This document shows positions 25,552 to 35,447 of a DNA stretch of 64,000 bases, one piece after another (within the stretch, counting starts at the first letter, position 1; every line of letters begins with the position of its first letter). The stretch is from Streptomyces sp. NBC_01260 (GTDB lineage Bacteria > Actinomycetota > Actinomycetes > Streptomycetales > Streptomycetaceae): the NCBI RefSeq assembly GCF_036226405.1, contig NZ_CP108464.1, forward strand, positions 8,742,001 through 8,806,000, read 5' to 3'. The notes beneath the pieces were generated by a model. The model saw nothing but the letters and a program-made list of their open reading frames with translations, did no database searches and had not been told where the DNA came from. The position numbers were made by a program, and so were the translations under genes.

Positions 25552-27696
25552 TCACCGGTTCTGCTGTGTCCCCGTGTCCCTGTGCACCGGAGGGGACGTG
25601 GGCGGCGCAGCCGGGCCGATCTCGCACCAGACCGCCTTCCCCTCGCCGCGGGGCTCGATGCCCCACCGCGTCGCCACGGCGTCCAGGAGGAGCAGACCCC
25701 GGCCTGAAGTGGCTGTCTCACCTGGTGTCCGGCGCCTGGGCCATGCGCTGGAGCGGTCCTGTACCGACAGCCGCACCCGCCGTACCGGTTCCGGCAGTAC
25801 TTCCAGCGTGAGCACTGCTCCGCCCTCCGTGTGCAGCAGCACATTCACCAGCAGTTCCCCGGTTACCAGCTCGGCATCGTCCGCGAGTTCGGCCATGTCC
25901 CAGTCGGTCAGGGCCTGGCGCACGATCGTCCGTGCGTCGGAGAGCCCCTCCGGGTCGGCCTGGTGGATGTACTGATGCAGCCGGGGCGCCCGGGGCGAGC
26001 CCGGGTCCGGACTGCGGCGCAACACCAGCAACGCGACGTCGTCGCCCGAGCCCCAACGCTCCCACAGCCGGTCCGACAGATGATCGGCAAGCGCCTCCGC
26101 CCCCGCCGGACCGGCGCTCACCTCGTGGACGAGCGTGCGTACCCCCGCGTCGATCTCGACGCCGGGCTCCTCCACCAGACCATCGGTGTACAGGACCAGC
26201 GTCTCGCCGGGGACCAGGTCGAGCCTGGTCTCGTGGAACTCCTCGTCCCCGAAATCGGTCGAGATGCCCAGGGGCAGGCCCCCGCGTACCTGCGGGCTGC
26301 CGACCCGGCCGTCCGTGTGCCGGATCAGCGGACCGAAGTGACCGGCCCGCACCACCCGTACCGTTCCGGTGCCGAGATCGACCTGGGCGTACGTACAGGT
26401 GGCGAACCGGTCCGTGTCCAGTTCGGCGAGGAACCGGGACGCCCGGGCCAGCACCGCCGACGGCGGATGCCCCTCCCCTGCGTAAGCGCGCAGCGCGATC
26501 CGCAGCTGGCCCATGATCGCGGCCGCATGCGTGTCATGGCCCTGCACGTCGCCCACCACGATTCCGAAACGGTCCTTCGGCAGTGCGATCACGTCGTACC
26601 AGTCGCCGCCGACCTGACGGCCGGTCCATGCCGCGTGATAGCGGACGGCGATCTCTCCGCCCTCGATGTCAGGGATCCGCCGGGGCAGCATCGTGGACTG
26701 GAGACCGGTGGCGAATTCCCGTTCCTCGTCGAAGAGCGTGGCCCGCTGGAGGGACTGGGCGACGATGGCGGCCAGCCCCAGACACAGGTTGCGCTCGTCG
26801 GCGTTGAAGGCCGTGCGCTCGCGGTAGAAGAGCGCCAGTCCGCCGAGTGAACGCGCCTGTGCGACGAGCGGCAGGTAGGCCGCGGCCTGGAACTTCAGCT
26901 GCCCCACATACGGTTCCAGTACCGGATAGCGCCGGGTGAGCGCGCCGAGCGAGCTCACGAAGCGTGGCCGGCCGCTGAGTACGGTGTCGGCCAGCGGGAA
27001 ATTCCGGTCGAGACGGCCCTGCCCCAGCTCGTCGATCACCTTCAGGGAGTCGCCGCTCAGAGCGATGACATTCAGCGTGGCGTTGTCCTGCAGACCGAGC
27101 GCGAGGCCGTCGGCGCCCAGCCGTGCCAGACCGCCCGGTCCCGTCAGCGCGGCCGTCACATCGTCCACGGTCACCGCCCGCGACAACGCGCTCGTTGTGC
27201 GTTCAACTATGTCGGTCTGGCGCTGACGGCGCTTTTCCAGTTCCAGCACGAAGGCCGAATGGGTGACTTCCGCCGTCGCGTCCCGCACCACCCCGACCAC
27301 CCGGTGCGCCCGTCCGTCCGAGCTGCGCAGGATGCGCGCCTGGATATGGGTCCACTGGTCGCCGCCCTTGTCGATCGGGACCCGGAAGTGGACGTTGTAC
27401 GAGCTGTGCCCGCGCTTGACCGCCTCGTCGATCGCCGCATCGAGCCGAATCCGTTCCGAGGGCTCCAGCCGCTCCAGCAGGGACTCGGGCTGTGAGTCGA
27501 AAGCGGCCGGGTCCAGGCCGAACACCAGCAGACCGGCCTCGTCGATGTCCAGCGTCCGGGCATCGAGATCCCACTCGAAACTGCCGGTGCGGTTCATGGC
27601 AAGCCGCTCCGCCGTCCCGGTGTCGCCGTTGTGCGTCTTCTCGGCCAACGGGCTGGGTCTGACGGGGACGATCGGTGGCCGGTCGTGATCGGTCAT
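25552..27696 (-). CDS. PAS-GAF-SpoIIE phosphatase-RsbW-like ATPase signalling protein
   Basis: 714 residues, GGAGCAGGA before ATG 27696. Domains in order: a PAS fold (about 35-145, GSFEWDLDARTLDI and WTHIQARILRSSDGRAHRVVGVVRDATAE), a GAF domain (about 165-325), a PP2C/SpoIIE domain (about 365-565, with GGDWYDVI and VVGDVQGHD metal-site motifs and GDDVALLVLRR) and an HATPase_c anti-sigma-like domain (about 590-690, ELVTGELLVNVLLHTEGG). Such proteins control sigma-factor partner switching by dephosphorylating anti-anti-sigma proteins. No sigma or STAS gene is adjacent. The input signal is unknown. Confidence 0.92.
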   Translation of the reverse strand: MTDHDRPPIVPVRPSPLAEKTHNGDTGTAERLAMNRTGSFEWDLDARTLDIDEAGLLVFGLDPAAFDSQPESLLERLEPSERIRLDAAIDEAVKRGHSSYNVHFRVPIDKGGDQWTHIQARILRSSDGRAHRVVGVVRDATAEVTHSAFVLELEKRRQRQTDIVERTTSALSRAVTVDDVTAALTGPGGLARLGADGLALGLQDNATLNVIALSGDSLKVIDELGQGRLDRNFPLADTVLSGRPRFVSSLGALTRRYPVLEPYVGQLKFQAAAYLPLVAQARSLGGLALFYRERTAFNADERNLCLGLAAIVAQSLQRATLFDEEREFATGLQSTMLPRRIPDIEGGEIAVRYHAAWTGRQVGGDWYDVIALPKDRFGIVVGDVQGHDTHAAAIMGQLRIALRAYAGEGHPPSAVLARASRFLAELDTDRFATCTYAQVDLGTGTVRVVRAGHFGPLIRHTDGRVGSPQVRGGLPLGISTDFGDEEFHETRLDLVPGETLVLYTDGLVEEPGVEIDAGVRTLVHEVSAGPAGAEALADHLSDRLWERWGSGDDVALLVLRRSPDPGSPRAPRLHQYIHQADPEGLSDARTIVRQALTDWDMAELADDAELVTGELLVNVLLHTEGGAVLTLEVLPEPVRRVRLSVQDRSSAWPRRRTPGETATSGRGLLLLDAVATRWGIEPRGEGKAVWCEIGPAAPPTSPPVHRDTGTQQNR

Positions 27697-27923
27697 TCCT
27701 GCTCCGAAGATCGTCCGGCGGGGCTGCCGTACTGCGTGACCCAATTGTCTGGCCGGTTGAGCAGGGCTGCCACAGCGGAAGCCCGCCCGGACGGTGTTCA
27801 GGCACCCGCCACGTGGCCGGGACACCCCTCCGTACCTGGCTTGGGGACCGCCCCGCACAATGGCAGGGAAGGCCGTCCGTGACCGGCGGACCGGCACGTA
27901 CTGGGGCTGACCGGAGCGCATGT

Positions 27924-28997
27924 ATGAACCACGAGGATCCCGTCCTGCTGCACACCGAGGGGCGCATCCGTCACATCACACTCAACCGGCCCCGAGCCCT
28001 GAACGCGCTGAACCACACCATGGTGCAGCGCATGGCGGAAGCGCTCGACGCGGCGGAACAGGCCGACTCGGTCGCCGCCGTGCTGCTCACGGGGGCGGGG
28101 GAGCGGGGGCTCTGCGCCGGCGGTGACATCCGCGCCATCCGCGATGACGCCCTGGCCGGCGGCGGGACCGCACGGGACTTCTGGCGTGACGAGTACCGGC
28201 TCAACGCCCGTATCGCCCGGTTCCCCAAGCCGTACGTCGCGATCATGGACGGCATCGTGATGGGCGGCGGTGTCGGTGTCTCGGCCCACGGCTCGATCCG
28301 GATCGTCACGGAGCGTTCGCGCATCGCGATGCCCGAGACCGGTATCGGGTTCGTCCCGGACGTGGGCGGCACATACCTGCTGAGCAGGGCGCCCGGCGAG
28401 CTCGGCACTCACCTGGCGCTCACCGGGGAAGCAGTCGGCGCGGCGGACGCGCTGCTGTGCGGGCTCGCCGACCACTTCGTGCCGTCGCGGGAGCTTTCCG
28501 GCCTGATCGCCGCCCTGGACGTCTGCACCACGCCCGCCGACGTCGTCGCGACGGCGGAGCGGTACGCCGGGGCAGCCCCGGCTGGTGAGCTGGCCGCACA
28601 GCGCGACTGGATCGACTCCTGCTACAGCGCCGGCACCGTCGAGGAGATCGTCGAGCGCCTCGCCGACCACGGGATGCCCGCCGCGAAGGAGGCCTCGGTG
28701 ACGATCCTGGCGAAGTCGCCGACCTCGCTCAAGGTGACGCTGGAGGCCGTTCGCAGGGCCCGGCGCCTCGATGGTCTGGAAGCTGTTCTCGACCAGGAGT
28801 TCCGGGTCTCGTCCACCGCCTTCACCCGGCCCGACATGGTGGAGGGCGTACGCGCCCAGATCGTCGACAAGGACCGTGATCCGCAGTGGAACCCCGCCGA
28901 ACTCGCCGAGGTCACCGAGGCGGACGTGGCGCGGTTCTTCGCACCGCTGGGGGACGGCGAACTCGGTCTCGGCCCCGGAGCCCCGGCGGCCCGCTGA
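27924..28997 (+). CDS. enoyl-CoA hydratase/isomerase family, 3-hydroxyisobutyryl-CoA hydrolase-like
   Basis: 357 residues from ATG 27924 with GGAGCGC upstream. The crotonase fold is shown by ITLNRPRALNALNHTM (about 18-33), the oxyanion-hole motif GLCAGGDIRAI (about 70-80) and GIVMGGGVGVSAHG (about 112-125). The acidic catalytic segment MPETGIGFVPDVGGTYLL (about 140-157), the length and the C-terminal FRVSSTAFTRPDMVEGVRAQIVDKDR match 3-hydroxyisobutyryl-CoA hydrolase, a valine-degradation enzyme. No other valine-pathway gene is adjacent. It is convergent with the rhamnose operon, with an 11-base gap. Confidence 0.87.
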   Translation: MNHEDPVLLHTEGRIRHITLNRPRALNALNHTMVQRMAEALDAAEQADSVAAVLLTGAGERGLCAGGDIRAIRDDALAGGGTARDFWRDEYRLNARIARFPKPYVAIMDGIVMGGGVGVSAHGSIRIVTERSRIAMPETGIGFVPDVGGTYLLSRAPGELGTHLALTGEAVGAADALLCGLADHFVPSRELSGLIAALDVCTTPADVVATAERYAGAAPAGELAAQRDWIDSCYSAGTVEEIVERLADHGMPAAKEASVTILAKSPTSLKVTLEAVRRARRLDGLEAVLDQEFRVSSTAFTRPDMVEGVRAQIVDKDRDPQWNPAELAEVTEADVARFFAPLGDGELGLGPGAPAAR

Positions 28998-29008
28998 GGT
29001 GCCGCTCG

Positions 29009-30472
29009 TCAGAGGGCGTTGGGGCCGGTCACGGTACGGAACGCGATGCCCAGGAGGTCCGCGGCGGCCCGGAAGTCCTTGGCGCGGTGGCCGGTGCACA
29101 GCGTCCAGTGGTGACCGATACCGGTGGCGGACCAGGCATCGGTCCACTCGCCGGGGTCGAAGCCGAAGTCGACCCGGGAGGTCGTGTTGCCGATCTCCAG
29201 CAGGGGACCGGGCACGACTTCCCCCTCGGACGCGATCAGAACGAACGAGCCGTCGGCCTCCTGACCGATACCGAAGGTGGTGACCGGCCCGTGGATGACG
29301 TCGAATTCGACGCTGACGCCCCAGCCGCGCTTGCCGTGGTAGACACCCAGACCGCGCAGCAGCGGGTCCTTCGCGCTGATGGCCAGGTGGGCGGGGCCGT
29401 CGTGCCCCATCTCCACGACCCGGTCGCGGAAGTTGAGCGCCTGCAGCTCGGTGAACGAACCTCCCGCCCCCATGGTGTCGGCGATCAGCATGGCGAGGCT
29501 GGTGCGCAGCTCGTACTCACCGGCCATCGGCACCCCGCGGGCGGTCAGCAGCGAGGCGCCCAGGATCATGCCGGCGCCCAGCCGCTCGTGTATCTCGCCC
29601 TCCAGCCCCCGGTGGTAGTAGGCGAGGCTGTCGAGCGCGAAATCCGCCACCAGCCGGTCCAGACCGACCGAGACACGGGCCGCCCAGGAGAGGTCGTCCT
29701 CGTCGACGGAACCGTCCAGGGTGAAGACCTCACGGGCCAGCGTTATCCGTTCGGCGGTCTCCCCGTCCGTGACGGCCGCGACCCTGACCCGCAGGTCGTC
29801 GAACTCCAGCACCTCGACATGACCGCCGAACTGCGCGGAGACCAGTGTCATGTCGGTGGAGACGTCGAGCATGCCCGGGTACAGGTGCCCCATCAGCCCG
29901 TGGCGGCCGTGGCGCAGGGCACCGCGCACTCCGGCGGCCGCGATCCACCGCCGGATCCGGCCCCACGCGTTCTCGTCACGCAGATGGCCGGAGACGGAGC
30001 GGAACGGGATACCGCAGCGCCGGAACACATGGGCGACCTCCGGCAGCGGGCACTGACCGCAGTACGCCAGCCACTCGCCCGTGCCGGTGTTCGGGTGGTC
30101 CATGGCCTCGGTCGGCTGGAGGTCGATCACCAGCACCGGTGTATGGGTGCGCTGGGCGACCGGCAGCACCATCGACGCGGTCAGGTACGTCGTCAGGAAC
30201 GTCACCACCAGATCGCAGTCCGCCCGGCGCAACCGCTCCGCGGCCTGGGCCGACTCCTGCGGATCTGAGACGAAACCCGCGTCGACCACCTCGCAGCCCA
30301 TCTCCTCCAGCCGCGCGGTCACGAACCGGGCCGACTCCCGCAGCCGATCGAGAAGGCCGGGGAACTGCGGCCAGTACGCACCGAGCCCGCCCGAGACCAG
30401 ACCCACCCGGGTTCGGCGGCGCGACGTCCGTACAAGGAGACTGCCGGGTTCGGCGGCGCGGTCGTCAGACAT
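29009..30472 (-). CDS. L-fucose/L-arabinose isomerase-like protein, last gene of rhamnose operon
   Basis: 487 residues from ATG 30472 with GAAGGGA upstream. It resembles the arabinose-isomerase-like branch of the FucI/AraA fold: TYLTASMVLPVAQRTHTPVLVIDLQPT near 90-116, GHLYPGMLDVSTDMTL near 195-210, GAGGSFTELQALNF and the metal-site-like EMGHDGPAH near 350-372, and a final CTGH near 463. Members interconvert aldoses and ketoses with a divalent metal; the substrate here is not certain. It follows rhaB by 108 bases on the same strand. It may act on another deoxysugar or assist rhamnose use. Confidence 0.78.
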   Translation of the reverse strand: MSDDRAAEPGSLLVRTSRRRTRVGLVSGGLGAYWPQFPGLLDRLRESARFVTARLEEMGCEVVDAGFVSDPQESAQAAERLRRADCDLVVTFLTTYLTASMVLPVAQRTHTPVLVIDLQPTEAMDHPNTGTGEWLAYCGQCPLPEVAHVFRRCGIPFRSVSGHLRDENAWGRIRRWIAAAGVRGALRHGRHGLMGHLYPGMLDVSTDMTLVSAQFGGHVEVLEFDDLRVRVAAVTDGETAERITLAREVFTLDGSVDEDDLSWAARVSVGLDRLVADFALDSLAYYHRGLEGEIHERLGAGMILGASLLTARGVPMAGEYELRTSLAMLIADTMGAGGSFTELQALNFRDRVVEMGHDGPAHLAISAKDPLLRGLGVYHGKRGWGVSVEFDVIHGPVTTFGIGQEADGSFVLIASEGEVVPGPLLEIGNTTSRVDFGFDPGEWTDAWSATGIGHHWTLCTGHRAKDFRAAADLLGIAFRTVTGPNAL

Positions 30473-30580
30473 CAGGGATTTCCCTTCCTCGTAAGCGATT
30501 TCCCGGTCCGGCCGACAGGGGCCCGGACCGGTCGGGAACCGGACCCGTCCTGCCGTCCACACGGCCCGTCCCGGTCCCGG

Positions 30581-32089
30581 TCAGGCGTCCGCCGGGACCG
30601 GCCCCGGGCTGAGCCGGGCCTCCGCGCGGTCCCAGGTCCGCCCGTTTCCCCGTGGTTCGTAGTGCCGCAACTGCTGTGTACGGGCGACCAGCCGACGCAG
30701 TCCGGAGAGGCCACCCACCAGGCCGTGGGCGCGGGCCTGCAGCAGGATGTTGCCGAGCGCCGTGGCCTCGGCGGGCCCCGCTGTCACCGGCAGCCCGCTC
30801 GCGTCCGCCGTCCACTGGCACAGCAGCTCGTTGCGCGAGCCGCCGCCGACCAGATGGATCCGCGTCGGCTCGCGGCCCGTCAGCTCCGCGGCCCGCCGCA
30901 ACGTCCTGCGATGGGCCAGCGCCAGGCTTTCCAGCACACACCGCACGTAACCTCCGGGAGCTCCCGGAGGCGTCTGCCCGGTCCGCAGCAGATACGCATC
31001 GATCCGGGACGGCATGTCACCCGGCGCGAGGAACGTCTCGTCATCGGGGTCGATCACCGCGGCGAACGGCTCCGCCGCGGCCGCGTCGGTCAGCAGCCGG
31101 GCCAGACCAAGAGCAGGGGCCTCGCGGTCCCACGCCCGGCGGCACTCCTCCAGCAGCCACATGCCCATAATGTTGCGGAGGTACCGGACGGTGCCGTCGA
31201 CCCCGCGCTCGTTGGTGAAGTTCGCCGCCCGGGACTCCTCGGACAGCACCGGGGCGTCCAGTTCCAGACCGGCCAGCGACCAAGTGCCGCACGAGACGTA
31301 CGCGAAATCCGGCTCCCTCGCCGGCACCGCCACGACCGCCGATGCCGTGTCGTGCGAGGCGACGGTGGTCACCGGGGTCCCGGCCGGCAGCCCCGTGGCC
31401 TCGGCGACGTGCGCCAGCAGTGTCCCCGCCGGATCGCCCGGCTCACGCAGCGGCGGAAAGAGCGAACGCGCCAGCCCCAGCCGCCCGATCAGTTCGTCCG
31501 ACCAGCCGCCGCCACGCGCATCGAACAGACCGGTGGTCGACGCGTTCGTGATCTCCGCACCCACCGAACCCGTCAGCCAGTGCACCAACAGATCGGGCAT
31601 CAGCAACAGCGTCCGCGCCGCCTCCCACTGGGCCGTGGCACGGTGTGCCAGCAGCTGGAAAACCGTGTTGAACGGCAGATGCTGCAAGCCGCTGACGGCA
31701 TACAGTTCCGCCGCGACGCAGCCGTCCGGCAGCCGCTCCGACATGCCTTTGCTGCGCTCGTCCCGGTAGTGGAACGGCATCCCGAGCAGCGCTCCGTCGG
31801 CATCCAGCAGACCGTAGTCCACCGCCCAGGTGTCGATGCCGATCGAGGCGACCGGACCACTGCGCCCGGCCGCCCGCAACCCGTCCAGCATCCCCTGGTA
31901 CAGGGCCAGTACGTCCCAGTGCAGCCCGTCCGGCAGCCGCACCGGTGTGTTGGCGAACCGGTGCGCCTCGGTGAGCACCAGCGTGCCGGGACCGACCCTG
32001 CCCGTCATCACCCGGCCGCTGGTGGCACCGAGGTCCACGGCGGCGAAGACGGCGTCGCCGGCCGGGTGGTCGAATGAGTTCACAGCCAT
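30581..32089 (-). CDS. rhaB: rhamnulokinase
   Basis: 502 residues from ATG 32089; GTG 32131, overlapping the aldolase stop, is possible and neither has a strong ribosome site. It is a FGGY-type sugar kinase phosphorylating L-rhamnulose at O1. Visible features are the ATP/phosphate-1 motif AVDLGATSGRVM (about 16-27), SIGIDTWAVDYGLLD (about 80-94), GTWSLAGLE (about 265) and HLVGGGSRNELLCQWTAD (adenosine motif, about 420). The distinctive AGPAEATALGNILLQARA is typical of RhaB. It lies between the aldolase/dehydrogenase and the isomerase-like gene. Confidence 0.92.
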   Translation of the reverse strand: MAVNSFDHPAGDAVFAAVDLGATSGRVMTGRVGPGTLVLTEAHRFANTPVRLPDGLHWDVLALYQGMLDGLRAAGRSGPVASIGIDTWAVDYGLLDADGALLGMPFHYRDERSKGMSERLPDGCVAAELYAVSGLQHLPFNTVFQLLAHRATAQWEAARTLLLMPDLLVHWLTGSVGAEITNASTTGLFDARGGGWSDELIGRLGLARSLFPPLREPGDPAGTLLAHVAEATGLPAGTPVTTVASHDTASAVVAVPAREPDFAYVSCGTWSLAGLELDAPVLSEESRAANFTNERGVDGTVRYLRNIMGMWLLEECRRAWDREAPALGLARLLTDAAAAEPFAAVIDPDDETFLAPGDMPSRIDAYLLRTGQTPPGAPGGYVRCVLESLALAHRRTLRRAAELTGREPTRIHLVGGGSRNELLCQWTADASGLPVTAGPAEATALGNILLQARAHGLVGGLSGLRRLVARTQQLRHYEPRGNGRTWDRAEARLSPGPVPADA

Positions 32090-32105
32090 GGGGATCGTGT
32101 CCGGG

Positions 32106-34151
32106 TCATCGCAGGAAGGCCGCTGCGACACCGGCGTCGACAGGGATGTGCAGACCGGTGGTGTGCGTGAGGTCGCCGCCGGTCAGCGCGAACACGGCAT
32201 TGGCGACATGCTCGGGCAGCACCTCGCGCTTGAGCAGCGTCCGCTGGGCGTAGAACTCGCCGAGCTTCTCCTCCTCGATGCCGTACGTCGCCGCCCGCTG
32301 GGCGCCCCAGCCGGCGGCGAAGATCCCCGAACCGCGCACCACACCGTCCGGGTTGATGCCGTTCACCCGGATCCCGTGCTCGCCGAGCTCCGCCGCCAGC
32401 AGCCTCACCTGATGGGCCTGATCGGCCTTGGTCGCCGAGTACGCGATGTTGTTCGGACCCGCGAACACGGCGTTCTTGGAAGTGATGTAGACGATGTCGC
32501 CGCCGAGGCCCTGAGCCCGCATCACCCGGGCGGCCTCCCGTGACACCAGGAACGAACCGCGCGCCATGATGTCGTGCTGCAGATCCCAGTCGCGCGCCGT
32601 CGTCTCCAGCAGCGGTTTGGAGATGGAGATCCCCGCGTTGTTGACGACGAGGTCCACACCGCCGAAGGCGAGCACGGCGGCCCTGAACGCCTCGGCGATC
32701 TGCTCCTCACTGGTGACGTCGACCGTCACCGCGACCGCCCGGTCGGCCCCGCCGAGGTCCTCGGCGACCGCGGCGGCGTTCTCCGCGTTCAGATCCGCGA
32801 CGACCACACACGCGCCCTCGGAGGCCAGCCGGTGCGCGATGGCCTTCCCGATCCCCGAGCCCGCACCGGTCACCAGCGCCACCCGGGTGGCCAGCGGCTT
32901 CGGCTTCGGCATCCGGCGCAGCTTGGCCTCCTCCAGGTCCCAGTACTCGATCCGGAACTTCTCGGACTCCTCGATCGGCGCGTACGAGGAAACGGCCTCC
33001 GCGCCCCGCATGACGTTGATGGCGTTGAGGTAGAACTCCGCAGCGACACGGGCGGTCTGCTTGTCCTTCCCGAAGGAGAACAGGCCCACCCCGGGCACCA
33101 GCACAATCGCCGGGTCGGCACCGCGCATGGCGGGCGAGCCGGGGACGGCGTGCCGCTCGTAGTACGAGCGATACGCCTCGCGGTACTCCTCGTGCAGCTC
33201 CTTCAGCCGCGCCCCGGCCTCGGCCACCGGCGCGTCCGCGGGAAGGTCCAGGACCAGCGGGCTGACCTTCGTACGGAGGAAGTGGTCGGGGCACGAGGTG
33301 CCCAGTGCGGCGAGGCGCGGATGCTCGGCGCGGGACAGGAAGTCCAGCACCGGTTCGGCGTCGGTGAAGTGACCCACCTGGGGGCGGTCCGTGGACGCCA
33401 GACCGCGGATCAACGGGGCGAGTGCCGCAGCCCGTTCACGGCGCTGCCGCGCGCTCGGGGCCACCCGGTCCGGCAGTACGGGACCGAAGGGCTCGGCACT
33501 GCCGTGTTCCTGCAGGAATGCCTCGGCGGTACGGATCATCCACAGGGCGTTCCGTTCGCACTCCTCGGACGTCTCGCCCCAGGCGGTGATTCCGTGACCG
33601 CCCAGAATCACCCCGACCGCCCGCGGGTTGGCCTCCTTGACGGCCGCGATGTCGAGACCGAGCTGGAACCCCGGCCGGCGCCAGCCCACCCAGGCCACCT
33701 TGTCTCCGAAGCACTCGGCGGTCAGCTTCTCGCCGTCGGCCGCGCACGCCAGGGCGATCCCCGAATCCGGATGCAGGTGGTCGACGTGCGCCGCCTCGAC
33801 CAGGGCGTGCATGGCGGTGTCGATGGACGGTGCGGCACCGCCCCTGCCGTGCAGGCAGAAGTCGAAGGCCGCCACCATCTCGTCCTCGCGCTCGACGCCC
33901 GGGTACACCTCCTTGAGGGCACGGACCCGGTCCAGGCGGAGTACGGCGAGACCCGGCTCCGTCAGGGTGCCGAGGTCACCCCCGGAACCCTTGACCCAGA
34001 GCAGCTCGGCCCCGCCACCGGTGACCGGATCGGCGCCGACGGCCTTCACCGACGTGTTGCCACCGGCGTAGTTGGTGTTGCGGGGATCGGAGCCGATCCG
34101 GTGCGCGCGCTCCAGGAGCGCTGCGACCTCGGGGTGTGTCGCGGACGTCAT
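32106..34151 (-). CDS. rhaD: bifunctional rhamnulose-1-phosphate aldolase / short-chain dehydrogenase
   Basis: 681 residues, GAAGGAACC before ATG 34151. Residues about 1-400 are a class II aldolase domain with the zinc-site segment HVDHLHPDSG (about 121-130), VILGGHGITAWGE and GGNTSVK. Residues about 430-680 are an SDR with the Rossmann motif VTGAGSGIGKAIA (about 432-444), NNAGIS and the catalytic YSATKAD (about 584). It cleaves L-rhamnulose-1-phosphate to dihydroxyacetone phosphate and L-lactaldehyde; the SDR half is thought to oxidise the lactaldehyde. It lies between rhaI and rhaB, which matches the pathway order. Confidence 0.93.
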   Translation of the reverse strand: MTSATHPEVAALLERAHRIGSDPRNTNYAGGNTSVKAVGADPVTGGGAELLWVKGSGGDLGTLTEPGLAVLRLDRVRALKEVYPGVEREDEMVAAFDFCLHGRGGAAPSIDTAMHALVEAAHVDHLHPDSGIALACAADGEKLTAECFGDKVAWVGWRRPGFQLGLDIAAVKEANPRAVGVILGGHGITAWGETSEECERNALWMIRTAEAFLQEHGSAEPFGPVLPDRVAPSARQRRERAAALAPLIRGLASTDRPQVGHFTDAEPVLDFLSRAEHPRLAALGTSCPDHFLRTKVSPLVLDLPADAPVAEAGARLKELHEEYREAYRSYYERHAVPGSPAMRGADPAIVLVPGVGLFSFGKDKQTARVAAEFYLNAINVMRGAEAVSSYAPIEESEKFRIEYWDLEEAKLRRMPKPKPLATRVALVTGAGSGIGKAIAHRLASEGACVVVADLNAENAAAVAEDLGGADRAVAVTVDVTSEEQIAEAFRAAVLAFGGVDLVVNNAGISISKPLLETTARDWDLQHDIMARGSFLVSREAARVMRAQGLGGDIVYITSKNAVFAGPNNIAYSATKADQAHQVRLLAAELGEHGIRVNGINPDGVVRGSGIFAAGWGAQRAATYGIEEEKLGEFYAQRTLLKREVLPEHVANAVFALTGGDLTHTTGLHIPVDAGVAAAFLR

Positions 34152-34207
34152 GAGGGTTCCTTCGGGGGTGAGGAGTACGGTGACGGCAAGAGGCTTGCGC
34201 AGACGGC

Positions 34208-35374
34208 TCAGGCGCCCCAGCCGGCCTGTGTGCCGCCCACCCGGGCGGCGGCGATGCGTTCCTGGTTGCCGGAGGCGAGGTAGGCGGCGAACGGGTCACG
34301 GGCCAGCCCCTGCTCCTCACGCACCTCGGCGAGCAGCGGCCGCACATCGGTGTTGTAGGCATCCATCAGGACGGCGTTCGAGGCGAGTACATCGCCCGAT
34401 TTCTGTGCGGCGCCGAGCGCGTCCCCGTCCACCAGCAGCGCCTTGGCGGTCGCCTCCTGCACATTGGCGACCGACCGGATCACCGCCGGGATCTTCGCCT
34501 CGATGTTGTGGCACTGGTCGAGCATGAAGTTGACGTTGGTCCCGGACTTGAGACCTCCGTTCCTGACCACCTCGTGCATGATCCGGAAGAGCTGGAAGGG
34601 GTCGGCGGCGCCGGCCATCAGATCGTCGTCCGCGTAGAAGCGGGAGTTGAAGTCGAACGCGCCGAGCCTGCCCTCCCGCAGCAGGATCGCCACGATGAAC
34701 TCGATGTTCGTGCCCGGTGCGTGGTGACCGGTGTCCACGACCACCTGGGCCTTCGGGCCGAGCTTCAGGCAGTGCGCGTAGGCAGTGCCCCAGTCCGGCA
34801 CATCCGTGGTGTAGAACGCCGGCTCGAAGAGCTTGTACTCCAGCAGCATCCGCTGGTCGTCGCCCAGCCGCTCGTACACCTCCGTCAGCGCTTCGGACAG
34901 CCTGTCCTGGCGGGCGACGATGTCGTCCTGCCCAGGGTAGTTGGTGCCGTCGGAGAACCACAGCTTGAGATCGGGGGAACCGGTCTCGTCCATGACGTCG
35001 ATGCACTCCAGCAGGTGATCGGTCGCCTTGCGCCGTACCCCCGCCTCGGGGTGGGTGACCGATCCCAGCTTGAAGTCGTCGTCCTGGAAGACATTGGAGT
35101 TGATCGCACCGATCCGCAGCCCGAGGCTCTCGGCGTGCCGGGTCAGGGCGGCATAATCCGTCACGTTGTCCCAGGGAATGTGCAACGACACCTTCGGCGC
35201 GACCCCGGTGAAGGCGTGCACCTGCGCCGCGTCCGCCATCTTCTCGAACGGATCGCGCGGCACCCCCGGCTGCGCGAACACCTTGAAACGGGTCCCGGAA
35301 TTGCCATAACCCCACGAAGGAGTCTCGATCACCTGAGACTTCAGGGCTGCCTTGACGGCCGACACATCAGACAT
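34208..35374 (-). CDS. rhaI: L-rhamnose isomerase
   Basis: 388 residues from ATG 35374 with GAGG 6-9 bases upstream. It is the RhaI type (TIM barrel), distinct from E. coli RhaA. Signature regions are KVSLHIPWDN (about 60-69), KLWFSDGTNYPGQDD (about 137-151), LLEYKLFEPAFYTTD with the catalytic Glu (about 177-191), VDTGHHAPGTNIEF (about 216-229) and FDFNSRFYADDDLM (about 242-255). It converts L-rhamnose to L-rhamnulose, the first catabolic step. It is first in the operon, behind a promoter flanked by two LacI-type palindromes. No transporter, mutarotase or regulator gene is in the window. Confidence 0.95.
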   Translation of the reverse strand: MSDVSAVKAALKSQVIETPSWGYGNSGTRFKVFAQPGVPRDPFEKMADAAQVHAFTGVAPKVSLHIPWDNVTDYAALTRHAESLGLRIGAINSNVFQDDDFKLGSVTHPEAGVRRKATDHLLECIDVMDETGSPDLKLWFSDGTNYPGQDDIVARQDRLSEALTEVYERLGDDQRMLLEYKLFEPAFYTTDVPDWGTAYAHCLKLGPKAQVVVDTGHHAPGTNIEFIVAILLREGRLGAFDFNSRFYADDDLMAGAADPFQLFRIMHEVVRNGGLKSGTNVNFMLDQCHNIEAKIPAVIRSVANVQEATAKALLVDGDALGAAQKSGDVLASNAVLMDAYNTDVRPLLAEVREEQGLARDPFAAYLASGNQERIAAARVGGTQAGWGA

Positions 35375-35425
35375 GAACACCTCGTAAGCAGAGTCATCCG
35401 GCGACCGTAGCCGTCAGGGACGATG

Positions 35426-35437
35426 TGAATCGTTTCA
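35426..35437. promoter_or_regulatory. LacI-type operator O1 downstream of rha promoter
   Basis: TGAATCGTTTCA closely matches the LacI/GalR-family palindrome with central CG (TGAAnCGnTTCA). It lies just downstream of the predicted transcription start (about 35441, minus strand), where a bound repressor would block initiation. No LacI gene is in the window. Confidence 0.65.
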
Positions 35438-35447
35438 TCTGGAACGT

